DNA of 64,000 nucleotides from Amylostereum areolatum (taxonomy: Eukaryota; Basidiomycota; Agaricomycetes; Russulales; Stereaceae), in assembly GCA_012932865.1 (NCBI GenBank), contig SAXG01000001.1:1849693-1913692 (forward strand), in the 5' to 3' direction. Positions 51,014-62,866 of the stretch are shown one piece after another; position 1 is the first letter of the stretch, and every line of letters starts with the position of its first letter. The notes under the pieces are model-generated. The model worked only from the letters and a program-made list of their open reading frames with translations. It had not been told where the DNA came from and made no database searches. Made by a program: the position numbers and the translations under genes.

Positions 51014-54000
51014 ATGGCGGCTGCCGTGCACTCCCTGCCCCCTGATAATCGTACGTGTCCCCGCCATTCACACCCCGCGTTCTCCTCTGTCCTCCCCCCT
51101 TTCCCCCCTTCTTTGTCCCCCCTCTCTTGGTCGCTTTCCTGTTTGTTTTCTGTTTACACCGTCGCCGCTTGTTCCTTCCAACCGGTTGCGCCTCTCGGCA
51201 TTTCCCACCCAACTGACCGCCCACCAGTGCTGTCCAGAACCTCGCCCATGTCCAACCTCGATTTCACCTTTGACCGTCGAGAGGTCGAGGACTACCCCGC
51301 GCCCCGTCTCACCACCATCGACGGCCTTCCCTCCCCCGCCCCTTCCCACAGCCACACTCCTCCCAATCCCAAGGTCCTCCACATCACCACCTCCGCACAG
51401 ATACCCGCCTCCCATCCGGATCTAGACCCAAGAATGCTGCCTAATCCCCACGACACCCAACGTTCGCCACCTGGATCCCCCGCTCGGCGGGGATACACAC
51501 TGACAGATGACCCGCCCGCCCCCACCGGATCCTCCTCCCAATCCCCTCCCCCACAACCATCGTCCCAGTCCCAGTCCCAGTCCCAGTCCCCGCAGCCCCG
51601 ACCCTCCTCTTCCTCCCAACGCAAAGACGACTCTACCGGAAAACAAACCGAGAGTCCGACCTCCTACGCCCCCGCCGCCGACCAAACGAGCTACAACGAG
51701 ACCTTCCGCCTCTTCCCCCCCAGTCCAACCTCGAGCCAGCCCCAACGCCAGACGACGGAAACGTCCGCCGCCGCGCCCCCTCCCCCTCCTCTCGTGACCT
51801 CCTCGTCCGCGTTCGCGCAGCCCCGTCCCGACGCACCCGCCCAGCTCCAGCAACCGCGTCTGCAACAGATGCAGTCCCAGCCCATCCAGCAGTGGCAAAT
51901 CCAAGAACAGGAGCCCCAAGACCGCTGGCGCGATCCCCAGCGCCAGATGCCCTGGCCCGCCGAGCCCGCCTCCCGCCGGGACTCCCCCGCCCGCGTCTCC
52001 GTCTCCGCCCGCGCCCCCGCGCAGCAACCCACCTACGTCTCGCCCACCCCCACCCCAGCCCAACAGCCCCAAGTGGAAGAGGTCTGCGTCGAGTGCGCGA
52101 TGCGCGATCAGGACATGGCCGACGTCGACGTCACCACCCGCGGCGTCTGGGCGCGCGCGTCGGACGTCGCGTTCGAGGAGCTGCTCAGGCGCGAGCTCGA
52201 AGAGGAGGCGGCGGGCATCGTGCCTGACGACGTCAGCAAGCGGCCCCGGGCGCGCGGCGGACGGCTCACGGAGGCCAACTTGAAACTGTGGCTGCAATTG
52301 GTGGGTCCCTCGTTTGCGTTTCTCTCACACGCACATACGTTCGCCGTCCCGCGTCGGCCGCCCCCCCCTTTCCCCTTATCTCTCCGGCCTCGTTTCGTTC
52401 CCCCCTGTTCTATTCTCATGTATCCCTCGCGGTGACGTCTCGGAGGCTAACTGGATCCGTCGCGCTGCAGAACCCGAAGGAGCCCGCGTCCAAGAAGGCC
52501 AATCTCGATACGTACGTCAAGGCGCAACGGGCGCTGCTCGAGGAGGAGGCGCTCGCCCACGCCCGCGCGATGCAGGAGTCCCGGCAGATCAACGATCGCA
52601 TGCGCGACACCTACTCCCAGCTCCGTCACTCGACCTACGACCTCGCCGGCCACGCGCCCCCCGAGGACGGCGCAGGCCTCAAGCTCAAGAGCGCCGGCGG
52701 GCACCAGCCCGGCGCCAGCCACGCCCGCGACGTCACCCTGCTCGAAAACGGCCTCATCGTCGAGCACGTCGACGTGCGCAAGGAGGAGCGTGAGCGGCGC
52801 CGCGAGGAGAAGCGCGCCCGCGCCCGGTCGCGCAAGTCCTCCCGCGGGTCCATGGCCGACGTCGCGTCGATGTACTCCGCCGCGAGCCCCGTGCCGCACA
52901 CCGACGGCGGATTCCCCCACCTCGGCGTGCGCTCCACGACGTCGGCCTCCCGCCCGATGAGCGTGCTCACCGCGCCGCTCGAGGGGGAGTACTACGGCCA
53001 GGGACAGTACGCGCACCACCCGGGCACGTTCTCCACGACCTCGGTCGAGTCCCCCAATCGGCGCACGCGGTTCTTCGGAAACATACGCACGCTCAGTCAA
53101 GGTTTCAGGAGCTCGGACAGCTTGGCGCCGTCCGGATTCTCCGGGAGCATGGTCGACATGCAGTACGTCTTTTTTCGGTGTTCGGTTCGCCTCTTTTTTT
53201 CCTGCTCGCTGACGGGCACGTTTACAGCGTGGCGCTCCAGCGCGAGCAGGCGAGGAACTCCAATCGGTTCTCTCAAGCCCCCGGCGAGTCTCTCCGTCCG
53301 TCCTCGCTCTGGCAGGACAGCTCGCTCTCTCCCCAACGCGCCGCACACGACGGGCCCGCCGCGGACGACGGGTCCTCGGACCCAACCAAGCCGAAAAAGA
53401 AAAAGAAGGGCCTCGCGAAGCTCTGGGGCATCGTCACCGGGACCTCGGCCAAATCGGGCGGGTCGTCCTCGACGTCCGCGCCGAACCAGCAAACGCGCTC
53501 GCTCGATCGCGAGGACGACTACCCGCTCGCGCCCCCGCCCCCGCTCTCCTACCTCGTGAACCGCGGCACGGGCGGGGGCGGGGCAACCGGGGGTGGCGGC
53601 GGCGGCGGCGAGGGCGGCTCAGCGGGCCCACGGCACGTCTCCACGCCCTCCCTTCCGAGCACGTCCCCTAACCACCCCTCGCACGCCTTCTCCTCCTCCG
53701 CCGGCGTCTCCCCGCCCTCCGCCCCGTCCAGCATCCTCCCCTCCCCCACCTCCTCCCGCCCGCTCGGCGTCCCCGACGGCGTCACCCACGGCCGCAAGGG
53801 CAGCGGCAACACCAACGACAGCACCGGCTCGCCGCCGCCCCTCGGCGTCGTCGGCGAGGATCCGACGCCCGTCCACCCCGCCGCGCTGCCGATGACGGTG
53901 ACGCGGAGCGTGCACCCGATGACGTCCGAGCCCGACATGCGCTACCGCCTTTCCCAGTCCATGGCGTCCGAGCCCGCGCCCCCCGTGCCCCGCCTCCCCG

Positions 54001-54780
54001 CGAGCATCTCCACCGGCCGTCCGGCGTCCTGGCGCGACAAGTCGCTCCCGCCCCTCCCCGGAGAAATGCACGGGGGCGGCGGCGCACCGCGCCGGACGAT
54101 GTACCCTTCGCAGTACGGGCACCCGCCGTCGCAGCACCCACCCCCGCCCCAACTCGAGACCCGGCCCAGGACGCTCTTCACGTACGACGCGGACCCGTCC
54201 GCGGCGCTCGTCGCGCCGCACGCGCCCTTCCGGCTCGAGGCGGGCAGGCGACAGTCCTTCGGCGGGCTCGGGTCCGCGCCGAACATGCACATGCACGTCC
54301 AGACCGACGCGCAGGCGTACGCCGAGTTCGGGGCGCAGCGGCGCGCGCCGCCGGGACCGGCAACGGCGACGACGACGACGACGACGAAGCGGAAGAGCAA
54401 GTTCGGGTTCGCGTCGTTGTTGGGGAAGAAGACGACGCCGGTTGGAAAGGGGCAAGGGCTAGAGCGAGAGCCGCAGGAGACGGGGGTGGAGTACCCGTTC
54501 CCCGGCGACGGCGACGGCGCGCTCGTCGGGATCCGAGGCGCGGCACGAGGCGCAGATGATGGGGTTCGGGGGCGCGGCGCCGAGCATGATGAGTGTCGGG
54601 ATGAGCGTGGGCAGCGTGACGAGCGCGAGCGGGCACCAGCAGCTGCAGCAGGCGCAGTTTCCGCGGATGAGCATGTCGCTCGCGTCGAAGAAGAACATCG
54701 AGCACCTCGTGGACCAGGCGCCGGATTTCGTGGCGTACCGGTATCCGTCGGGGGACGCGCCGTTGGGGATCGTGAGGTGA
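51014..54780 (+). CDS. Large low-complexity protein conserved in basidiomycetes, function unknown
   Basis: Exons 51014-51050, 51228-52300, 52471-53162 and 53228-54780, about 1117 residues once one extra base near 54535 is discounted. An ATG at 51248 is an alternative start. The first 350 residues are Ser/Pro/Gln-rich. The best-ordered part is residues 350-560: VCVECAMRDQDMADVDVTTR with a Cys-x2-Cys, a charged helix, then LTEANLKLWLQL, YVKAQRALLEEEALAHARAM, MRDTYSQLRHSTYDL and VTLLENGLIVEHVDVRKEER. A basic patch (SDPTKPKKKKKGLAKLWGIV) precedes a long disordered tail. The last 80 residues are ordered again (KKNIEHLVDQAPDFVAYRYP). No membrane segment or enzyme motif. A scaffold or signalling role is only a guess. 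Confidence 0.65.
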
Positions 54781-55760
54781 AGGTGGAGGTGAAGGTGCGA
54801 GGCCAAGGTGGCGTCGAGTCGGATTTGGCGTTTTGATTTGGCTGGGTTGGTTGGAGGCTCGATTTCTTTGGGTGGTCTTCCCCCGCGCTTTGCTCCTTTC
54901 TTCTTGGCTTACCTGTTCGTTCGTCCTCGTTGCTACTCTCCCTCCACCCCCCGACTTTGTCCCTCTCACTCACCTGCCCCCGCACCCCCCCCCTTTTTTT
55001 CTTCTTCCCCTTCTCGCAATACGCGACACTGATGCTGATAATTTCGATATTGTACCAGCGGCTCTCGTTCGACGTTCACGGATCTCTCGCACGGACTTCT
55101 TGTTTCTCTCTCTCACTCTCTCCGCATCATCCCACCCTCCCGCACGATCTTCCCCCACTCACTCACTCGCTCACTCGCTCGCTCACTTGACCAAACCCCT
55201 TCCCCCTCCCCACCCCTCGCTCGCTCACTCTCGCCCGTCTCACGCTAACCCACCCACTTCCGACTATGTTAATCCCCTGTGTGTTTCAGCTGTTTGTGTT
55301 TTATACTATCGTTGCACGGTTTTGCCCCCGCCAGCTCTCCCCCGTCCCGCCCCGTCTCCTGTTTTTATATCCCGTTTCTCGCCTTCTTCTCCCCGCCCTT
55401 CCCCTTCCGGTTTCTCCATTTCCGAGCGCGTCGTCGTGACTCGTCGCTGTTTTGATCTTTATGTGTCGAAATGACCAGGTCCGTTCTTTGGTTCATCGTC
55501 TTCGAGGCGAAGGGATTCGGAATCCCGTTTGACCTCTCGTGAGCGAACTTGGGGCCCCGCCCATGGAGGTTGGAGGGGGGTTCATCGATCGGTTATAGCG
55601 TATCTCGTGCCAGGGAGGAAGATGCGCACACGTGACCACCGCGCACTGATCGAACGAGACGCGACGCGCACCGTGACTCCGCTTCGTCTTTCTTTTCTAC
55701 CCCCACCTCCAGCCCAGACTCGCATCTCCCCTCCAACCCTCTCAAATCCCGTATCGAACA
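54781..55760. other. intergenic region, pyrimidine-rich
   Basis: 980 bp including C/T-rich tracts and (CACT)n/(CTCG)n repeats at about 55155-55225. It holds the 3' UTR of the preceding gene and the MND1 promoter. Confidence 0.5.
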
Positions 55761-57173
55761 ATGGTGCGCCGCCTCCCACCCCGGACGATTTTTCTTCCAC
55801 TGAAACCGGCGTGCACCTCAGCCCGGCCGCGGACTGAGCATCGCGGAGAAACGCGCGAAGATGCTCGAGATCTTCCACGAGACCGTGAGCGCGCGCCCTT
55901 TTCGCTCTTCTTCCTCGTCCTGACGAACGCACCCGCTCGCGCGCGCACAGAAAGATTTTTTCCAGGTGAGGACCGCGTCGAGGCGCGCATACACTCACCC
56001 ACTCACCCACTCACCCACTCACCCACTCACCCACTCCCCTCACTTGGCCCTCCCTTCGCCTCGCCTCGCCTCGCCTCCCCCTTTTTTCCACGGGCTCAGC
56101 TGAAAGAGCTCGAAAAGCTCGGACAAAAGAAGGGCGTCGGTGCGTCTCCCTCTCGCCTCGCCACGCGCGCGCGCCGTCGACGTTCGAACCGTCTCCAGTC
56201 TCGCAAACGGTGAAGGACGTCGTGGCCGAGCTCGTGAGCGACGGCCTCGTCAAGTCCGACAAAGTCGGCTCGTCGAACTGTGCGTGGCGCACGCTGCCCT
56301 CGCCGCGCATACACTCACCCCGCTCGATCCCCATCGCCCCCACCCCAGTCTTCTGGAGCTTCCCCTCCCAAGCCGGCGTCGAGGTACGCACTCTCCGCCC
56401 CTCCCCGCCCTCTCCACCCCTGGCGCGGGGGACCAGACGCTGAACATCACCACGGACGGGCCCGCCCCCGCCCAGATACAGACGCAGCTCGCGACCGCGC
56501 AGACGGCCCAAACCACGGACGAAGCGCACCTCGCCGACCTCCGCGCGACGCTCGCCACCGAGCGCGCCGCGCGCCCCGAGAGCGTGCGTCCCCCCTCCCT
56601 CTCCCCACCCCATCCTATAACAAAACCAAACCATCCTACAACCAAACCAAATCATCCTACAACACAACAAACCCATCCTATAACACCACAAAACCAAACC
56701 CATCCTATAACACAACAAAACGACGAAACAGACCGCGCGGCGAGAGGCCCTCGGCCGCCTCGCGCACGCCCAAGCGTCCCGCGCCGCGCTCGCGGACGAG
56801 CTCGAGGCCTACGGCGCGAGCGATCCGGCCACGGTCGAGGAGAAGCGGCGGGCGGCGCTGCTCGCGCGGGAGGCGGCCGAGCGGTGGACGGGTGCGTGGC
56901 GCGCTCGGGGGGGCGCATTCCTCTCCTCTCCTCTCCCCTCCTCTCCTCTTCCCTCCTTTCCTCTTCCCTCCTTTCCTCTCCTCTCCTCTCCTCGCCCTGA
57001 CTGACGATCTCTCCCCCTCTCTCTCCGCGAAATCAAAACGGAAAAAAAAACGCGCCCGGACGGCAGACAACTGGTCGATGCTGCTCGCGCACATGACCCG
57101 CCAGCTCGGGGTGGACGCGGAGGACGTGCGGCGGATGGTGGGCGTCGACGAGAGCTACGAGGACGTGTGCTGA
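55761..57173 (+). CDS. MND1: Meiotic nuclear division protein 1 (MND1)
   Basis: Exons 55761-55763 (ATG), 55822-55884, 55951-55965 (15 nt), 56100-56139, 56199-56279, 56349-56383, 56437-56583, 56732-56891 and 57067-57173. The total is 216 residues with clean phases. The N-terminal winged helix reads [29 protein letters not shown], then QTVKDVVAELVSDGLV, SDKVGSSN and FFWSFPSQ, the diagnostic MND1 region. A coiled coil follows (TDEAHLADLRATLATERAAR; RRAALLAREAAERW), then the C-terminal NWSMLLAHMTRQLG. MND1 pairs with HOP2 to stimulate DMC1 strand invasion in meiosis. Its presence points to a sexual cycle. Introns here carry several tandem repeats. Confidence 0.93.
55994..56039. repeat. (CACTCACC)n tandem repeat in MND1 intron 3
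   Basis: About five to six copies of an eight-base unit, followed by four CCTCG units (about 56057-56076), inside the intron upstream of exon 4. Confidence 0.9.
56610..56722. repeat. imperfect ~21-bp minisatellite in MND1 intron 7
   Basis: Five diverged copies of a unit beginning CATCCTAYAAC and rich in ACAAAACC fill most of intron 7 (56584-56731). The intron is about 148 nt, nearly three times the usual size here. Confidence 0.85.
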
Positions 57174-58432
57174 AAGAAGTAGAAGAAAGGCAGGGCGAGG
57201 CGAGGCGAGGCGAGAACCCCGGCCCCCCCGCCGGTAAGGAGGTTCGTGGGTGCGAGCTCGAGCGAATGGGATGATGGGGCGCGGGCGCGATACCTGATGT
57301 CATATATCACACTGTATTCAACGCATATATGCATCGGGGGCTGCCAGTAATAGTTGGTGGTGGGATACCTGTTAGCACCTACGTACGATCTTCGAGGCGC
57401 AGGTGCGCGTGATAGGACTCCACCCCCCGTCGCCGTCCGTCCGCACCCCGCGTCTCGCGCTGAAAGTCATCGACCAAGGGTAAGGCCACTGCCCCACGCA
57501 AGTGCAAAGGGCCCCCCCCTCCCCTCCCTTCCCCGAGAGCCCCGGTGGATCGCAGGACCTGCATAGTAAGTGCCATAGGAACCAGCCACGCCCGTCCCAA
57601 GCGCCCCGCAACACCGTCACCTGCGTAAATCAGCGCCCAAATAGGCCGCCCCCCAATTTTAAAAAAAAAACGCACCTACGTGACGCGAGGCTACGTTGTC
57701 CGTCGCACCGCAACGGTGCCCGTGCCTGGTGCTGAGCACATTGCGGGCTCTGCTCAGGACGCGCCGACGCGGGCGGGTTCAGAAACGCACGCAGGCGCAA
57801 GAGGAATAAAAAAGCGAATAATAAGAAAGACGCAAAGGTGGGTTGAGCCAGAGGGGACTGCGGTTGGGGGAGTACGTACAAGAAGACAGGCGACGATCGG
57901 GGCGCGCGAGAGAGAGTTCACAAACAAAAACACAAGAGAGGGGGAGGGAGGGGGAAAGTTCGAGGAACGAAGGGGGGGGGGAGAAAAGTGGATCGGTCGT
58001 GACTACATGAGAGGCGGGGAGAGAGCTTGTAGGTAAGTAAGGAGTTGCGAATGAAAAAAATGGTGGTGGGGAGAAGGTCCTGCTTCACAGTCATCGTGAT
58101 ACACAGAGGGGAGGAGGAGGGTACGTACAGCACGTAGAAAAGATAAATGACTAGGGATACACGCGATACACGTCGGGGAAGCGAGGGGTGGGGGAGATGA
58201 GCGAGAGAAGATGATCAATGACATCAGCCACGAAAGGAAAAAAGAAAAAAAGAAGTACGGAGGACACAAGTGGCGAGGGCAAGAAAGAGAGAGGGGAGAC
58301 ACGACGAGAAGGGTGGGAACTTGAGATGGGAAGCTACGGGTTACAACAGTTTGGGTTTGGGGTGGGAGGGGGAGCGTCCTTCGTATCGTTCGTATCGTGG
58401 ATTCGTCCGTCGGTCGTGAGAATTCCGAGACG
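57174..58432. other. intergenic region between convergent genes
   Basis: 1.26 kb with a GGCGA pentamer repeat (about 57194-57212) and purine-rich tracts from 57,790 to 58,330. No gene supported. Confidence 0.5.
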
Positions 58433-59677
58433 TTATCTGAAGGGCACGTCGTCCTCGCTGAGCTCGCCCTCCTCCTTCTGGTCCTCCTCGCGCGCCGCGA
58501 AACCTCCCGTTCGTCGGCTGCGCGGGCGCGGGCGCGACCGGGGGCGGTGGCGGCGGTGGCGGGGGGACGACGGGCAACGAAAGCTCCCGAGCGGTGAGCG
58601 CGTGCGTGCCCGGGTCGACCTTGGCCGCCGCCTCGCGGACGCGTTCGAGGAGCGGGGACCCGCTCGTGGCGCGTGCGAACTCGGGACCGACGTCCTCGCT
58701 CTCCGCGCGGTCGGTGACGAAAGCGACCGCGCCCGCGGCCTTCTTCGCGCGGCCGGCGGCGATGGAGACGGAGACGGAGGTCTGTGTTTCGTCGCTGACG
58801 CTGGAGCGACGGGAGGGGGTGGGTTTGGCGGCGACGGCGACGGCGGCGGCGGCGGCGCGGGAGCGGGTGGAGCGACGCTCGGGGAGGACGGGGAGGTCGT
58901 CGTCGGGGCCGGGGGCGTCGGGGTCTAGGTCCAAGGCGGGCGGGGCGGAGTCGGCGCGGGAGTCGATCTCGGAGGGGGGTTGGGCGGGTGGGCGGGTGTT
59001 GCGGGTGCGTTTGGCGGGGTAGGAGGGGTCGGGGTCGTCGTGGTCGCGTCGCTTGCGCTTGGAGGCGCCTCCGCCTGCGGCGGGTTGTCGACGCTTGCGG
59101 GGGCTGGGAGCTTTTTCGGCGGCAGTGGGAGCGGGAGGGGTGGGAGCGGGAGAGGGGGCGGGGAGGGAGGAGACGAGGAGGGCGAGGGGGCTGGAGTCGA
59201 GAAGGGGGTTGAGGTCGGCGTCGCGTAGGATTGGGGCGGGTTTGGGGAGGCGGGAGGAAAGGGCGCTTGTGGGTGGCGTGGGGGAAGCGCAGTCCTAGGG
59301 ATTGGAGATCGATGAGAGGGAGGGAGGTGGCGAGGGGACCGAGGGGGGTGGTAGAGAGGGAGAGGGGGACGGGCGGCGAGGCGGGCGGTGGAGAGGGGGA
59401 TGTAGTAGGGGTCGGAGGGACGGGGAGAGGAGGGGGGAGGGAGGGCGGGAGGGGGCGGGCGGGGACCTTCGATGCGGAGGTTGGGGCAGAGGGAGGACGG
59501 GGACCTGTACGTCACTCTCGGCTTGCGACGGTAGGAGGAGGGGGAGCAGGCCAGGGGGGGTTTGGGGGTCTGCGGGTAGGGGTCTTGGGGGGGCTGAGGC
59601 GGGGAGAGAAAGTTGCCGTTGGAGTCTTGGACGATGGGGCGACGGGAGCCGGGGACGTGAGCGGGAATGGCGTTCAT
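58433..59677 (-). CDS. Proline/serine-rich basic protein, probably nuclear, function unknown; frame breaks
   Basis: Start at 59677 (MNAIPAHVPGSRRPIVQDSN) and stop at 58433 (ending EEGELSEDDVPFR). Between them the coding character moves between frames. An upstream part is Pro-rich (SPPQPPQDPYPQTPKPP; SSYRRKPRVTY). A later part (ALSSRLPKPAPILRDADLNP) follows a likely acceptor at about 59297. Next come SPRKRRQPAAGGGASKRKRR and SYPAKRTRN, clear basic nuclear-localisation-type clusters, an acidic segment (DLDPDAPGPDDDLP) and a Pro stretch. A +1 step occurs near 58505 before the acidic C-terminus. Exon borders in 59300-59520 are not resolved. No domain recognised. Confidence 0.45.
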
Positions 59678-60062
59678 CGAGGGTTCTGGAGGAGACGGGT
59701 GAACGGGGGAGGGAGGGGGAGAGGAAAGAGGAGAGGTACTGTGGGAGAGGGCGATGCAGGAGCAGGACTTGAGAGGGTGGCCGTCGTTGGAGTTGGAGTT
59801 GGGGCGTAAGAAGAGGAGGTGGCGGGCTGGGGAGCAGCACCGCGAGCGCGGGGGGAGCGGGGGGTGAGAGTGGGAAGCCAGCGTGCTCGTCGTTCTCGTC
59901 CGTCCACGCAGAAAAAGAGGAGGAAGAGAGGAATGGCAGATGCGCTCAGGGGCCACCGACAGCCACTTATCCCGCCATCGTCCATCGACACCCCCTCCGG
60001 CCCGTCCTTCCGCGTCCTATGTTATTGACCGGCCTTCTCGGTCATCCCTCCCTCGGTTCGTC
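59678..60062. other. divergent intergenic region, nothing seen
   Basis: 385 bp between start codons of two oppositely oriented genes. Confidence 0.4.
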
Positions 60063-61737
60063 ATGCTCGGCCTTCCCGCCACCGCCGACTTCTTTCCCTC
60101 CCTCCTCGCTCACTTCGCCGTCCTCGCCCCCGACATTCCCGTGGACCCCATCGTGCTCCAGGCCGTGCTCCTCTCCGTCCTCTGCCCCGGAACCCGACAC
60201 CTCCTGCTCAGGACGCGGGACGAAGACGTCGGCGTCGTTCACACCCTCGTCACCCTCGTCAGTCCCTCCCTCCTTCCTTCCCTTCTATTCTCTATCTAGA
60301 CCACCCCCCAGGCGCTCTCCCACCTCCTCGCATTTCCCACGCACAAGCACAAGATATTCCCGTCCTCGACGCACTCCCCCGACGCCTTCCTCTCCAACCT
60401 CTTCTTCACCCCCGTCCACTCACGTGCGCCCCCCACCCGTTCCCGCTCCTACCCCGACCCCGCCCCGCCCCATCCCGACCCCCGCCCGCCCCTCCGCCCC
60501 TTCAGCCCCCACTCCGATCCCGCCCCCCTCCCCCTCCCGATCCCGCCCCCCTCCCCCTCCCCCTCCCCCTCCCCCGCGCCCACGATGACCCCGTTCTCCC
60601 CCGCGCCCTCGTTCTCACCGGCTTGGAACACGCCAACGCGCCCTGCCAACGCGCCCTCCTCTCCGTCCTCCAGGACAACGTCCTCACCCTCGACGCCGAT
60701 CCCTCCCCCTCATGGCCCCTCCCCCACGACTTCTTCCTCGTCTACGTCTGCCCCCTCGATCCCCGCGAACGTCCCAAGATTAACCACTCCCTCCTCGACA
60801 AGTTCGCCATGAGCGCCACCATCAACCTCTCCTCCCCCACCCGACACGCCTACGCCGCCTACCTCTCCTCCACCTCCACCTCTCTGCCCCCTCCCCCTCC
60901 CCCCCTCCTCCCCGTTCATCCCCGCTCTCCTCGCCCGTCTCCGTGCCCTCTCCACCCCGGCCCACGCCATCCTCCACCCCACCCTCCGCACCTACCTCTC
61001 CGCCCTCCTCTCCGCCGCCCGCCTCCACCACGAGCTCGACGGCGCCCTCATCACCGCCCGCGCCTTCCGCGACGCCGAAGCCCTCGCACGCGCCCACCGC
61101 ATCCTCGGCCTCGGCGGCGACCCCGGCACCGCCCTCGTCCACCGCGCCGCTGCCTCCTGGGACCGTCCCCCTGCCGCTCCCGCCACCGCCGTCCCCCCCT
61201 CGCCTGGACGAGGCCACGCGCAGCGAGAGCGTCCTCGCCCCTACCAGCCCCGATCCTCCCCTCGACACCGACGACGAAATCGAAATCGAAGCCGAAGCCG
61301 ATATCAACGACCGGAGACAGGTTCGCGTGCAACTCCCCAGCTGGGACGACCGCACCACCACCGCGAGCGTGCCCTCCGCCACCAAGCACGCCTTTTCCCT
61401 CGCCCCGAGCTCCCTGCGCGACCCCGATCTCGACGACGATCTCCCCCTGCCCCCTCCCGCGCACGCCCAGGAGGAGGGCCCGTCCTGGGTCTGGGACGAC
61501 CGCGCGCTCGAGCACTGGACGTGGGATCTCTCCGAGGGGGACGTCGCCCGCATCGCGCCGCGCGTGCTCAGCCATCGCGTGCGCGTGCGCGACGGTCCGC
61601 GGGACGAGGTGCTGTCGAGTGCGGTGTACGTCGCGGCCCGGACCGGCGCGGCGAAGGACCTCTTCCTCCCGGAGGAGGTGGGCTGGAAGAGGCGGACGGT
61701 GAAGGACATTGTGATTCGGATTTTGAAGGACGTGTGA
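60063..61737 (+). CDS. MoxR/Mg-chelatase-like AAA-family protein without visible Walker A; frame breaks
   Basis: Exon 1 60063-60257 and exon 2 from 60312 to about 60421 are followed by a C-rich stretch in which the next acceptor is unclear. Coding resumes by about 60572 and continues to 61737. Segments such as RALVLTGLEHANAPCQRALL, then SWPLPHDFFLVYVCPLDPRERPKI and HSLLDKFAMSATI look like the Walker B/sensor 1 part of MoxR-type AAA proteins. HELDGALITARAFRDAEALA resembles their helical lid. The N-terminus (CPGTRHLLLRTRDEDVG) lacks a GxxxxGK loop, so ATPase activity is doubtful. Steps of +1 occur in poly-C runs near 60900 and 61195. The acidic-hydrophobic C-terminus ends KDIVIRILKDV. Annotation as a chelatase-like protein is from memory of family patterns and is tentative. 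Confidence 0.5.
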
Positions 61738-62866
61738 TCGAGGACCGGCGGCTGTCATTGTCGTCGGTCGCAGATTACATAGGTGGTACAATGTTTCGGT
61801 CGGGCTATACCTACATTCGAGCTTTTTTCATTGCACAGCGTGAGCGAGGTCTGCAAAAGTATCAGCGATTCTCACAAGGCAAACGCGTCAACAAGCTAGA
61901 GTCACTCCAACAGTAGGTCTGAAAAGGGATCACACAAAAGGAGGTAGGAAAACATATGCATTGCAAAAGACAAGTACAGTACGCCCGAATCCCCTCGACG
62001 ACCCAACATCCGAAAAGCCTCCATCAGACAAACGCGCAACTCGCAGGCGACGAGTCCCGTCCCCCCGAAGGCGAACGAGAAGCCCATCGCCCAAACGTCC
62101 TCGAGCCCCTTCCCGCTCCCCCCTCGCAGGGGTCGCAGAGAAAAAAGAGCGTGTTCTCTGTCAAACGAGCGCGCGCGGAGGTCATCGGCTGGAGTTGAAG
62201 GATGTGGCATGTGTAAACATGCAAGACTCGAGTTAGTTTCTGTAAACAGATCCTAGCTGAGTGTGGTCTGAGGAAACACGGAAGCGCGGGAGGGGGTTTA
62301 TATAGGGCGCGGGGGGAGCGGTGGTCCGGGGTCCCCGGACGGGGTCCGTGCGGCGCGCGGGTGAAAATGAGGCGGACGAATGGGAGGGAGGCGCGGATCG
62401 GGGGGCGCGGGGAGTCGGGGCGGGTGTGCACTGGCAGTGGCGGGGCCGCGGAGTATTGCGGCCACGGGTGTGTCGTCGGCGCTCGCTTGGGCGTGGACGA
62501 GGACGATCCCGACGGATGGGAGGTTCGGAGGGACGACCGACGCCTCCCGCCGCTTTGCTTCCCGAAATAGGTCGTGCTTTGCGCCCACCTGCGCCCCCCG
62601 GCTGGCCAGTGCGCGCCGGCGTCCGCTGGTGTACGCTCGCTGCAATTCCATTGTTCTCGTCCTTGTTCCGCTTTCTCGCCTCGCCACCCCGCCGCTTCCT
62701 TTGTTCGCGCCGGCTCTCTCTCTCCATGTCTCGCCCGCCTCCACGCGCACGGTCGCTTTCATCTCGTACCATTGTCCTCCGGCGGCAACCCCGAACTTCA
62801 TCCATTGTCGTCCGTTGTACAAATACCCCTCGATCCGAACCAGAACGACCTCTTCACCTACTTACC
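61738..62866. other. intergenic region with TATA-like element
   Basis: 1.13 kb. A TTTATATAGG element lies at about 62297-62306, too far (560 nt) to be an ordinary TATA box for the gene at 62867. It would serve either strand. Otherwise nothing but the weak frame at 61961-62236. Confidence 0.4.
61961..62236 (+). CDS. possible small Arg/Ser-rich ORF
   Basis: An open frame with an RS-like stretch (RRRRVPSPRRRTRSPSPKRP) followed by ordinary sequence and a stop at 62236. It has no good ATG and no upstream exon could be joined. It may be the 3' part of a gene or chance coding potential in GC-rich DNA. Confidence 0.2.
   Translation: MQKTSTVRPNPLDDPTSEKPPSDKRATRRRRVPSPRRRTRSPSPKRPRAPSRSPLAGVAEKKERVLCQTSARGGHRLELKDVACVNMQDSS

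Noticed and set aside
51422..52297. Leu/Gly/Arg-rich frame on the minus strand
   Set aside because: It is the shadow of the large plus-strand exon, with repetitive composition and no motifs.
53619..54969. Several Arg/Ala-rich minus-strand frames
   Set aside because: They are complement shadows of a Pro/Ser/Gly-rich exon in high-GC DNA.
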